A stretch of DNA of 55,892 nucleotides from Pseudomonadota bacterium (GTDB lineage Bacteria > Pseudomonadota > Gammaproteobacteria > Burkholderiales > Burkholderiaceae_E): positions 1-55,892 of the forward strand of contig JAKPAM010000210.1 in assembly GCA_029779435.1 (NCBI GenBank), given 5' to 3'. Each line of letters begins with the position of its first letter. Position 1 is the stretch's first letter. The translations under genes were made by a program, and so were the position numbers. Positions 8,406 through 16,040 of the stretch are shown here, in pieces. Below the pieces are notes generated by a model. It made no database searches. It had not been told where the DNA came from and saw nothing but the letters and a program-made list of their open reading frames with translations.

Positions 8406-10332
8406 AGCAAGGCCGGACCAGCCAGGTCCCGATCGCAATACCCGCAACGCGTTGACCGACGCCGTCACGACGTTCATGCTGGGCCTGATCGTCGGCGCCG
8501 CCACCGTCGTGGCGAACTCGCCGGCTCGAGCCGCCGCTCATCCCCCTTCGATCGACCGTTCGTCGGCTGGCAGGTCCTTATCTGCCGCCGCCCGCTCGAC
8601 CTCGCACGCCGACCCGGCGCGCGCCAAGTCGTCCACGATCGCCAGGCCGCAGGCGAAGATCTCCACACGCGGCGCGGAACGCGCCGGTGCCTCGTCACTT
8701 AGCGGAAAGAACGGCAAGAATGGCGTGAACGGCAAGCATGCCGCGGTCACGCCAGCGCCGGCGAACCGCGCTGTCCCGAAGCTCGCCGCCGCCACGCCGC
8801 CAGTGGCCGCGCTGGTCGCCGTGCCGTCCGACCCGGCGACCAAGCCGCCTGTGGCCACCGCGAGGCAGGCGTCTCGAAGCATGCCTCGCCAGCCTGCTCG
8901 CGGCAACGACCGCGATACGCTGGCCTCGCGCTGGATTCCCGATACGTCGCTGACCGCCGTCCCCGGCCTCGGCCGATCACTGAACGATGCCGCGCCGCGC
9001 GGTCGTGCATCGATGTCGCTGGCCGCCAACGAACGCTCCGGCTCCGCCGACGGCACTTACCGCGCGTCCGGCAGCGCGCCGGGCAGCTCCGCGCTGCAGG
9101 GTTACCAGCAGTTGCAGTCGATGGTTCGCGTGGCAACCGAACGCAGCGCCGCCGTTCGCGATGCGCAGGCCCAGGTGCGCGCCAACGCGCAAGACGTCAA
9201 GCAGGCCGCCGGCGCGCGCTGGCCGCAGGTCTCGGTCGACGTCAATTCGCGCTATACGCAGGGCGCCGGCGACAACCAGACCTCGGCCGCGCGCGGTTCG
9301 CCGTTCTACTCGGTCAGCGGCTCGATGCCGGTCTACGACTGGGGACGGATCTCGCAGACCGTCGACAGCCGTTCGGCCGGGCAGCGCGCCGCCGAGGCGC
9401 GGCTCGATGCGGCCCTCGACACGCTGGCCGCCGATACGACGGTCGCCGCGCTCGAAGTCGGCCGCCAGCGCGCCGCCGTCGTCACCGCCGACACTTACCT
9501 TCGCAACGTCCAGCGCCTGGTGTCGATGCTGACCGAGATCACGCGCGAGGATCCGGGCCGCATCGGCGAGCTGACGCAGGCGCGATCGCGCGTGCTGCAG
9601 GCACAAGTCAATCGCGACTCGCTCGCCGGCAAGCTGCGCGAGGCCGAGATCGCGCTCGAGCGCCTGATCGGTCGGTCCGACATGCCGATCGACGCCATCG
9701 TCGCCGCGCTCGACACCGTCCCGCCGTTACAGACGCTGCTCGAAGCGATTCCCGAGCAGCCGGGCCTGCGCGCGCTCGAAGCCGACCGGCAATCGCAGGT
9801 CAGCCTGGCGCAGTCGCTGGCCAGCGCGCGGCTACCGCAGGTCAGCGCCGTCGTATCGCGCGCGCCGGTGGCGCCCGGCGTCGTCAACGGTTATGGCTCG
9901 TACGCGGGCCTGAACGTCAACATCCCTTTGTTCCGCGGCGGTTCGGACATCGCCGCGCAGCGCGCGGCCGAAGAGCGCGCCGCCAGCGCCGCCGAGAAAC
10001 ACGAGCAGGGCACGGTCGACCTGCGCACGCGCTTGCGCGTGCTGCACGAATCGGCCACCGCGCAACTCGGCCGCGTGCCAGAGTACTACGGCCTGCTGCG
10101 CGAATCCGACCAGGTGCGACGCGGCTTCTTCGAGCAGTGGTACCAGATGGGCCGCCGTTCGCTGTTCGAGCTGCTGTCGGCCGAGAGCGAGCATTACTCG
10201 CTGCAATCCGCTCACTTGAGCACGCTGTTCGATGGCTTGCAAAGCAATGCTCGGCTGCGCGGCGAAGCCGGCGCGCTGGCCGCGTGGCTCGGACTGCGCG
10301 ACACCGGACCCGATGATGCAAACCGCCGTTGA
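8395..10332 (+). CDS. TolC-family outer-membrane efflux protein with long N-terminal extension
   Basis: Outer-membrane channel subunit of the type I system, 645 residues. The GTG start is preceded by AAGGAA and overlaps the adaptor gene. A hydrophobic segment with an ANSPARAAA-type cleavage region (about 22-48) looks like a signal peptide. The TolC domain begins only near residue 235 (LQGYQQLQSMVRVATERSAAVRDAQAQVR) and shows the two structural repeats of the family, with YDWGRISQTV closing the first strand pair and NIPLFRGGSD the second. Most TolC homologues have 420-500 residues. The extra 180-190 residues are Ser/Ala/Pro/Lys-rich low-complexity sequence, including GKNGKNGVNGK. Role in the locus is clear; the function of the extension is unknown. 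Confidence 0.9.
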   Translation: MSAEARPDQPGPDRNTRNALTDAVTTFMLGLIVGAATVVANSPARAAAHPPSIDRSSAGRSLSAAARSTSHADPARAKSSTIARPQAKISTRGAERAGASSLSGKNGKNGVNGKHAAVTPAPANRAVPKLAAATPPVAALVAVPSDPATKPPVATARQASRSMPRQPARGNDRDTLASRWIPDTSLTAVPGLGRSLNDAAPRGRASMSLAANERSGSADGTYRASGSAPGSSALQGYQQLQSMVRVATERSAAVRDAQAQVRANAQDVKQAAGARWPQVSVDVNSRYTQGAGDNQTSAARGSPFYSVSGSMPVYDWGRISQTVDSRSAGQRAAEARLDAALDTLAADTTVAALEVGRQRAAVVTADTYLRNVQRLVSMLTEITREDPGRIGELTQARSRVLQAQVNRDSLAGKLREAEIALERLIGRSDMPIDAIVAALDTVPPLQTLLEAIPEQPGLRALEADRQSQVSLAQSLASARLPQVSAVVSRAPVAPGVVNGYGSYAGLNVNIPLFRGGSDIAAQRAAEERAASAAEKHEQGTVDLRTRLRVLHESATAQLGRVPEYYGLLRESDQVRRGFFEQWYQMGRRSLFELLSAESEHYSLQSAHLSTLFDGLQSNARLRGEAGALAAWLGLRDTGPDDANRR

Positions 10333-12349
10333 CACCGCGCCCGCGTTGCCGCCGGCCGCGTCGCCTTCACCCGATGCCGCCGTCGCGCTGGCGAGCACGA
10401 TGGCGCCGCCGGCCGCCGCGGCGTTCGTGCAGGCGATCTCCGCCGCGCGCGCGCATCGGCTCGACCTGGTCGGCCTGATGACCGCCGCCGAGGCCGCCCG
10501 CGTCGCCGGCTCGCCGAAGGCCAGCGCGCTGCTGTACCAGACCTGGCTGCAGGCGCTGCCGGCCGGTTCGCCGCATCTGGCGCTGGCCCATGTCGCGCTG
10601 TTCAACCTGGGTGTGTCGCTCGGCGCGCTGAACGACCACGCGGGCGCGGAAGCCGCTTATCGGCGCGCGCTCGCGTTGCGGGACGATTTCGTCGAAGCGC
10701 ACATCAACCTGGGCACACAGATCGAAGCGCAGGGTCGACGCCCCGAGGCGATCGCGGTCTGGCAACAGGTGTTCGACCGAGGCCTGACCGAAGACCCGTC
10801 GCGGCGCGCGCTGCGGCTGCACCTGCTGAACAACCTGGGCCGCGCGCTCGAAATCGACAAGGCCTTCGCGCGGGCCGAGCGCATGCTGGCGCTGAGCCTC
10901 GCGATCGACCCCGAGCAGCCCGACGTGCTGCAGCACTACGTGCATCTGCGGCAGAAGCAATGCGAGTGGCCGTGGTACCAGCCGCCGCCCGGCGTCGCTT
11001 ATGGCAGCATGGCACGTGCCACGTCGATGCTGGCGATGCTCGCCGCGTTCGACGATCCGGCGTTCCAGCTCCATCGCGCGGCGACGTTCCTGCGCGACAA
11101 GGTCGACCTGCCTGCTGGCCGCATCGGTTACCCCGCCGCCAGGACACCGTCGGTGATCGCGCCGGCCGATGCGCCCGACCACCGTGCCGGTGTCGTCGGG
11201 CGCGCCGCCGCCGCATCCACGCCAGCGCCGGCACCGTCCGCCGGCGCGGCCCCGGCCGCGCCGCGCAAGCTCCGCATCGGTTACCTGTCATCGGATTTCT
11301 GCCAGCACGCGGTGTCGATGCTGACGATCGAGCTGTTCGAGCTGCACGACCGCGAACGCTTCGAGATCTTCGCGTTCAGTTGGTCGCGCGACGACGCCAG
11401 TCCGATGCGCCAGCGGCTGCTGGCGGCGTTCACCGAATACGTGCCGATCCACGCGCTGAGCGACGAGCAGGCCGCCGAGCAGATCCGCGCGCGCGGCATC
11501 GACGTGCTGGTCGACCTGCAAGGCCTGACGTCGGGCGCGCGCCCGGCGATCCTGGCTTGCCGGCCGGCACCGGTGCAGATCACTTACCTCGGGCTGCCCG
11601 GCACCACCGGCATGCCGTTCGTCGACTACGTGATCGCCGATCCGTTCGTGCTGCCCGAGTGGATGACGCCGTTCTTCACCGAGAAGCCGCTGTACATGCC
11701 GAACTGCTTCCAGTCGAGCGACCGGCGGCGCGTGGCGTGCGAACCGCCGACCCGCGAAGAAGCCGGCTTGCCGGCGCGGGGAACGGTGTTCTGCTGCTTC
11801 AACAACAACTACAAGTTCAGCGACTCGCTGTTCGCATGCTGGATGCGCATCCTCGGCCAGGTGCCCGACAGCGTGCTGTGGCTGCTGGCCGACAACGAAT
11901 GGGCGCGCGCCAGCATGCTGGCCGCCGCCCGCGCGCACGGCATCGACGAAGCGCGGCTGGTCTTCGCGCCGCGCACCCATCTGGCGATGTACTTCGCGCG
12001 CTACAAGGTCGCCGACCTGTTCCTCGATACGATGCCGTTCAACGGCGGCACCACCGCGAACGACGCGCTGTACATGGGCCTGCCGCTGCTGACCTGCCCC
12101 GGCCGCACGTTCGCGTCGCGAATGGCCGGCAGCCTGCTGCATCACCTCGGCCTGCCCGAGCTGATCGCCGACGACCTCGCCGACTACGAGCGGCGCGCCG
12201 TCGAGATCGGGCTGTCCTCGGCGCGCCAGCGCGAACTGAAGGACCAGCTCGCCCGCGCCCGCGATGCGTCGCCGGTCTTCGACATGAACCGCTTCGTGCG
12301 TGATCTCGAAGCGCGCTTCGCGCGCCTGTCCGAAGCCAACCCGAGATGA
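10313..12349 (+). CDS. TPR-containing O-GlcNAc transferase-like (SPINDLY-type) glycosyltransferase
   Basis: Cytosolic protein of 678 residues. TPR helices occupy about residues 70-230 (for example LFNLGVSLGALNDHAGAEAAYRRAL and AHINLGTQIEAQGRRPEAIAVW). A Pro/Ala linker leads to the GT41-like catalytic region starting near residue 318 (LRIGYLSSDFCQHAVSM). Recognisable family blocks follow: ITYLGLPGTTGMPFVDYVIAD, FCCFNNNYKFSDSLFACW, and the nucleotide-sugar-binding block DTMPFNGGTTANDALYMGLP. Family members transfer a sugar to Ser/Thr of proteins. The gene overlaps the TolC gene by 20 bases and the next gene by ATGA. This position makes the Ser/Thr-rich repeat protein the natural candidate acceptor; that link is inferred. 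The donor sugar cannot be read from sequence. ATG codons at 10313 and 10316 are both possible starts. Confidence 0.85.
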   Translation: MMQTAVDTAPALPPAASPSPDAAVALASTMAPPAAAAFVQAISAARAHRLDLVGLMTAAEAARVAGSPKASALLYQTWLQALPAGSPHLALAHVALFNLGVSLGALNDHAGAEAAYRRALALRDDFVEAHINLGTQIEAQGRRPEAIAVWQQVFDRGLTEDPSRRALRLHLLNNLGRALEIDKAFARAERMLALSLAIDPEQPDVLQHYVHLRQKQCEWPWYQPPPGVAYGSMARATSMLAMLAAFDDPAFQLHRAATFLRDKVDLPAGRIGYPAARTPSVIAPADAPDHRAGVVGRAAAASTPAPAPSAGAAPAAPRKLRIGYLSSDFCQHAVSMLTIELFELHDRERFEIFAFSWSRDDASPMRQRLLAAFTEYVPIHALSDEQAAEQIRARGIDVLVDLQGLTSGARPAILACRPAPVQITYLGLPGTTGMPFVDYVIADPFVLPEWMTPFFTEKPLYMPNCFQSSDRRRVACEPPTREEAGLPARGTVFCCFNNNYKFSDSLFACWMRILGQVPDSVLWLLADNEWARASMLAAARAHGIDEARLVFAPRTHLAMYFARYKVADLFLDTMPFNGGTTANDALYMGLPLLTCPGRTFASRMAGSLLHHLGLPELIADDLADYERRAVEIGLSSARQRELKDQLARARDASPVFDMNRFVRDLEARFARLSEANPR

Positions 12350-13020
12350 TCGACGTCATCAGCGCCACCCGGCAGACCGAGCAGGCGTTCTGGGCCGGTT
12401 CGGCGCTGGGCCTGTCGTTGCTGCGCCTGCATCAGGACGGCCGTTTTCGCGCCCGTGTCGCGTTCGAGAACCAGGACGGGTTACCCGTCGTCTACAACCG
12501 CGGCCTGCAGGCCGACGACTGCGCCGAGATCTGCCTGTTCGTCCACGATGACGTCTGGCTCGACGATTACCACCTGGCCGATCGCCTGATCGACGGCCTG
12601 TCGCGCTACGACGTCATCGGCGTCGCCGGCAACCGGCGACGCGTGGCCGGCCAACCCGCGTGGGCCTTCGTCAACGGGCAGTTCCAGTGGGACGATCGCG
12701 AGCATCTGAGCGGATCGGTCGGGCATGGCCAGGCGCCGTTCGGCAAGGTCAGCCGCTATGGCCCGTCACCGGCCGACTGCGAACTGCTGGACGGCGTGCT
12801 GCTGGCCGCCCGGACCAGCACGCTGCGCCAGCGCGGCGTGCTGTTCGATCCGCGCTTCCGTTTCCATTTCTACGATCTGGATTTCTGCCGGACCGCCCGC
12901 CAGCGAGACCTTCGGGTCGGCAGTTGGCCGATCAGCATCACGCACCAGAGCGGCGGCGCGTTCGGCACGCTGTCGTGGCGCGAGGGCTGGCAAACCTATC
13001 TGGGGAAATGGGGTGATTGA
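12346..13020 (+). CDS. GT-A-fold glycosyltransferase-like protein (Glyco_tranf_2_5/StrF type)
   Basis: Protein of 224 residues whose ATG overlaps the preceding stop. It begins with a nucleotide-sugar-binding-like segment (MIDVISATRQTEQAFWAGSA) and has an acidic motif LFVHDDVWLDD at about 65-74, the expected DXD-type metal and donor site. HFYDLDFCRTARQRDLRVG near the C-terminus matches the acceptor region of this family. It could extend a sugar placed by the upstream O-GlcNAc transferase-like enzyme, or modify a separate glycan. The family call rests on motif recognition only. Confidence 0.72.
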   Translation: MIDVISATRQTEQAFWAGSALGLSLLRLHQDGRFRARVAFENQDGLPVVYNRGLQADDCAEICLFVHDDVWLDDYHLADRLIDGLSRYDVIGVAGNRRRVAGQPAWAFVNGQFQWDDREHLSGSVGHGQAPFGKVSRYGPSPADCELLDGVLLAARTSTLRQRGVLFDPRFRFHFYDLDFCRTARQRDLRVGSWPISITHQSGGAFGTLSWREGWQTYLGKWGD

Positions 13021-14677
13021 GTACCCGACGACGGCGGCCGAGACCTTCGGCGCGTCCACCGCATCGGACGCATCGAGCAAGGCGGGCACGGCAGGCACCC
13101 CGGGCACGCCCGGCACATCGGGCGTGCCGGCCGACGCCGATCGCATCGACGCGGCGCGCGTGCACATCCATCACATCGCCTATTCGCCGCAAACGCTGGC
13201 ATCGGCGCCCGCCGCGTTCACGGTGCTCGACAACACCGACAACAGCCGGCCCGATTGGTACGAGTACTGGCCGATCAGGCGCCATCTGCTGGCCCGTCCG
13301 CTGATCGGCGATCATTACTACGGCTTCCTGTCGCCGAAGTTCGAGGCGAAGACCGGGCATTCGGCGGACCGGTTCATCGACGCGGTGACGCGGCAATCGC
13401 CGCGCTCGGACGTGATCTTCTGTTCGCCGCAGCCCGAGGTCGGCGCGCTGTTCCAGAACGTCTACTACGGCTCCGAGGCCACGAACCCCGGCAGCCTCGA
13501 CCTGTATGCGGCGATCCTCGATGCGCCGCCGTGGCGGCTCGACATCCGCTCGCTGGTCAACGACGAGCGCGACACGATCTACAGCAACTACTTCGTCGCC
13601 AGGCCGGCTTTCTGGCGCGCCTGGTTCGAGATCACCGAGGCGATCTTCGCGATCGCCGAGGATCCCGCGCATCCGCTTAGCGCTGCATTGAACGCCCGCA
13701 CCGGTTATGGCGGCGGCGTGATGCGCAAGGTTTTCCTGATCGAGGGACTGGCATCGGCGCTGGTCGCGCGCCGCGGTTTCCGTGCGGTGTCGATTCCGAT
13801 CCGCCGATACGCGGGCAACCTGAACATCTTTTCCGCGTTTCGCGAAGATGCCGCGGCCTGCAATGTGCTGAAGGGCGCGTACAAGGATGCCGGCGACGAT
13901 CGCTACCTGCAACGGTTCAACGAACGCGCCAGCCGAACGATCGAGACGTTCAAACGCCGCACCACCCCGCAAACCGCTCCCATCGAGCCGCACCCCGCCA
14001 TGGAAATCAAGCAAACGCCCGCCCACGACAAGTTCAACGACACGATCCTGCAACTGCTGCTGCAGCATCGGCCTCGCAAGGTCGTCGAAGTCGGCTGCAT
14101 GCGCGGCACGCTGGCGGCCAAGTACTTCGAGACGCACCCCGATGTCGACTGGACCGGCGTCGACATCGACGAGGACAACGTCGCGATCGCCAGGGACGTC
14201 TGCGGCACGGCCATCCTGGCCGACATCGAGAAGCTCGACGACGCGCGCTTCCAGGCGTTCGGCGCGGCCGACGCCTGGGTCTTCGGCGATGTGCTCGAGC
14301 ACCTGCGCGACCCGTGGTCGGTGCTGCGCCGGGTAAGGAACCAGCTTTCGGACCAGGGCGTCGTCATCGCGTGCATCCCGAACTCGCAGCACTGGAGCTT
14401 CCAGGTCCGCGTCAACGCCGGCCTGATGCAGTACCAGGACGACGGGCTGTTCGATCGCACGCATCTGCGCTTCTTCTCGCGGATGACGATGATCGAGATG
14501 TTCCAGTCGACCGGTTACGCGCTGCAGGCCGTCATCGCCCGCAATCTCGCGTTCCCGGGGCAGGAGAAGTACCTGCCGCATATCCGTGCGTTGGCGCAGG
14601 CCAGCGGCGCCGATCCGGACCAGGCCGAGCGCGATGCGCTGGCCTTCCAGTTCGTGCTGGTCGGCCGCAAGGGCTGA
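13013..14677 (+). CDS. Fusion of an uncharacterised N-terminal domain with a SAM-dependent methyltransferase
   Basis: Translation probably begins at GTG 13013, preceded by GGGGAAA and overlapping the upstream stop; this gives 554 residues. Residues 1-40 are low complexity (Ala/Gly/Thr/Pro). Residues about 45-305 form a domain I do not recognise (DNTDNSRPDWYEYWPIRRHLL and DHYYGFLSPKFEAKTGHSAD are its most distinctive stretches); the context suggests a glycan-related enzyme. Residues about 340-550 are a class I methyltransferase, with motif I VVEVGCMRGTLAAKYFE (about 357), the acidic strand end WTGVDIDEDNV, and DAWVFGDVLEHLRDPWSVL typical of Methyltransf_23/UbiG-like enzymes. The gene is last in the type I secretion operon and may cap or tailor the sugar added by the two upstream transferases. 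Confidence 0.75.
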   Translation: MIEYPTTAAETFGASTASDASSKAGTAGTPGTPGTSGVPADADRIDAARVHIHHIAYSPQTLASAPAAFTVLDNTDNSRPDWYEYWPIRRHLLARPLIGDHYYGFLSPKFEAKTGHSADRFIDAVTRQSPRSDVIFCSPQPEVGALFQNVYYGSEATNPGSLDLYAAILDAPPWRLDIRSLVNDERDTIYSNYFVARPAFWRAWFEITEAIFAIAEDPAHPLSAALNARTGYGGGVMRKVFLIEGLASALVARRGFRAVSIPIRRYAGNLNIFSAFREDAAACNVLKGAYKDAGDDRYLQRFNERASRTIETFKRRTTPQTAPIEPHPAMEIKQTPAHDKFNDTILQLLLQHRPRKVVEVGCMRGTLAAKYFETHPDVDWTGVDIDEDNVAIARDVCGTAILADIEKLDDARFQAFGAADAWVFGDVLEHLRDPWSVLRRVRNQLSDQGVVIACIPNSQHWSFQVRVNAGLMQYQDDGLFDRTHLRFFSRMTMIEMFQSTGYALQAVIARNLAFPGQEKYLPHIRALAQASGADPDQAERDALAFQFVLVGRKG

Positions 14678-14690
14678 GCGACGGCGAATC

Positions 14691-14707
14691 CCGCGTCTTC
14701 GACGCGG
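14691..14707 (+). terminator. Short GC-rich hairpin after the secretion/glycosylation operon
   Basis: CCGCGTC-TTC-GACGCGG is a perfect 7-base-pair stem with a 3-base loop, 13 bases after the stop codon of the methyltransferase fusion. There is no T-run, so it may be a weak or Rho-assisted terminator or an RNA-stabilising 3' end. Confidence 0.45.
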
Positions 14708-14761
14708 TTCCGCGCTACACTCCCCCTCGTTTCCCGTTTCCTACCGCCCCACCGCGCTCCG

Positions 14762-14896
14762 ATGCACGCCCAACCCCGCACCGCCCTCTCGCCCGCCCGC
14801 CAAGGCGTCGGCGCGCGCGGCGTCGCCCAGGCGTATGGCATGCAAATGCAAGCCGCGGCACAGGCCGGCTCGAAAAAGAAACGACTGCTCATCTGA
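14762..14896 (+). CDS. Possible small protein of 44 residues
   Basis: An ATG frame of 44 codons encodes an Ala/Gln-rich peptide ending AAQAGSKKKRLLI. A TACACT -10-like element lies 41 bases upstream of the ATG, but I see no Shine-Dalgarno sequence. The region is otherwise non-coding, so chance is a real alternative. I recognise no family. Confidence 0.22.
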   Translation: MHAQPRTALSPARQGVGARGVAQAYGMQMQAAAQAGSKKKRLLI

Positions 14897-14904
14897 CGGG
14901 CAGG

Positions 14905-14935
14905 TCGTCCCGTTGGGTGAGCGCCAACGGGACGA
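14905..14935. repeat. Perfect 12-base-pair inverted repeat upstream of dapA
   Basis: Bases 14905-14916 (TCGTCCCGTTGG) are complementary to 14924-14935 (CCAACGGGACGA), with a 7-base loop GTGAGCG. It lies immediately after the small frame at 14762-14896 and about 180 bases before dapA. It has no T-run, so it may be an operator, a leader hairpin or a terminator of the small transcript. Confidence 0.6.
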
Positions 14936-15116
14936 GGTCGATCCGCGATCGACTCGGGCGGGCCGCATCCTGCAGCGTCCCGCCCCACACACTCCCGCTG
15001 ACGCCCGGCCACGGAACGCGAACGTCGTCAGCCACCGTTCGCCGTGCGCGGTCTTGCCGTCGTCGCATCGACGGCGCCCGCGCGGCGTCAGCGCCAGCCC
15101 TCGAGGAGTGTGTTCG

Positions 15117-16031
15117 ATGTCCCAGTCCCAACCCCAGCCCTTTCCACGCCGCCAGGCCTTCTCCGGCCTGTGGGTGCCGATCGTTTCACCGTTTCGCGAC
15201 GGCCGCCTCGATCTGGCGGCCGCGCAACGGCTCATCGAAGGCCTCGTGCAATCGAAGTGCCAAGGGGTCGTCGTGTGCGGCACCACCGGCGAGGCCGCGA
15301 CGATGTCGCCGGCCGAGCGGCGCGCGCTGCTCGACGCGGTGATGAGCACGGCGCGCGGCCGCCTGCGCGTGGCGATCGGCGTCGGCGGCAACGATACGCG
15401 CGCGGTCGCGGCCGAGGCGGCCGATTGGAGCGGCACCGGCGTCGACGCGCTGCTGATCAGCGCCCCGGCTTATACGCGCCCGTCTCAGGCCGGCATCCAA
15501 CGGCATTTCGAGGCGATCCTCGCGGCCTGCGACCGCCCGATCATCGTCTACAACGTCCCTTATCGGACGGGCGTCGACATCGACGTCGCGACGGTTCGCG
15601 CGTTGGCCGGGCATCCCCGCATCGTCGCGATCAAGGAGTCCGCCGGCGAACAGATCGATCGGCTGTTCGACCTGATCCACGATACCGATATCGCCGTGCT
15701 GTGCGGCGAGGACAAGCAGTGTCTGACCGCGGCCAGCCTCGGCGCGCAAGGCGGGATCCTGGCCGCGGCCAACATCCGGCCGGACCTGTACGTGCGTCTC
15801 TTCACCCAGGTGAGCGAGGGCCGCATCGCGGACGCGCGAGTGCTGTTCGCGCGGCTGATGCCGCTGATCCGTCTGCTGTATGCCGAGCCCAATCCGTCTC
15901 TCATCAAGGCGGCGCTCGCGCATCAAGGGCTGATCACCACCGACGAGGTACGCCTGCCGATCGTGCCCGCGAGTGCCGCTGCGCGCGAGAAACTGATACC
16001 GGCGCTGGAAGACGTGTTGCGGCTGGCGTAG
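15117..16031 (+). CDS. dapA: 4-hydroxy-tetrahydrodipicolinate synthase
   Basis: Class I aldolase-fold enzyme of 304 residues that condenses pyruvate with aspartate semialdehyde in the lysine/diaminopimelate pathway in the cytosol. Visible hallmarks are GTTGE at 55-59 (pyruvate-carboxylate-binding threonines), the catalytic tyrosine in YNVPYRTG (Tyr145) and the Schiff-base lysine in AIKES (Lys173), with CGEDKQCL downstream. The length is slightly above the usual 290 because of a 15-residue N-terminal tail. GAGGAG about 10 bases before the ATG supports the start. The gene stands alone. Some DapA-like proteins are other pyruvate-dependent aldolases, so a different substrate is possible. Confidence 0.85.
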   Translation: MSQSQPQPFPRRQAFSGLWVPIVSPFRDGRLDLAAAQRLIEGLVQSKCQGVVVCGTTGEAATMSPAERRALLDAVMSTARGRLRVAIGVGGNDTRAVAAEAADWSGTGVDALLISAPAYTRPSQAGIQRHFEAILAACDRPIIVYNVPYRTGVDIDVATVRALAGHPRIVAIKESAGEQIDRLFDLIHDTDIAVLCGEDKQCLTAASLGAQGGILAAANIRPDLYVRLFTQVSEGRIADARVLFARLMPLIRLLYAEPNPSLIKAALAHQGLITTDEVRLPIVPASAAAREKLIPALEDVLRLA

Positions 16032-16040
16032 CAGCTCGCT

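Larger units (their letters stand above)
14678..15116. other. 439-base intergenic region before dapA
   Basis: No full-size gene fits here. The region holds the hairpin at 14691-14707, a possible -10 element TACACT at 14716-14721, a small open frame at 14762-14896 and a 12-base-pair inverted repeat at 14905-14935. The rest is GC-rich sequence without a pattern I can identify. The dapA ribosome-binding site (GAGGAG) lies near 15102-15107. Confidence 0.5.
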
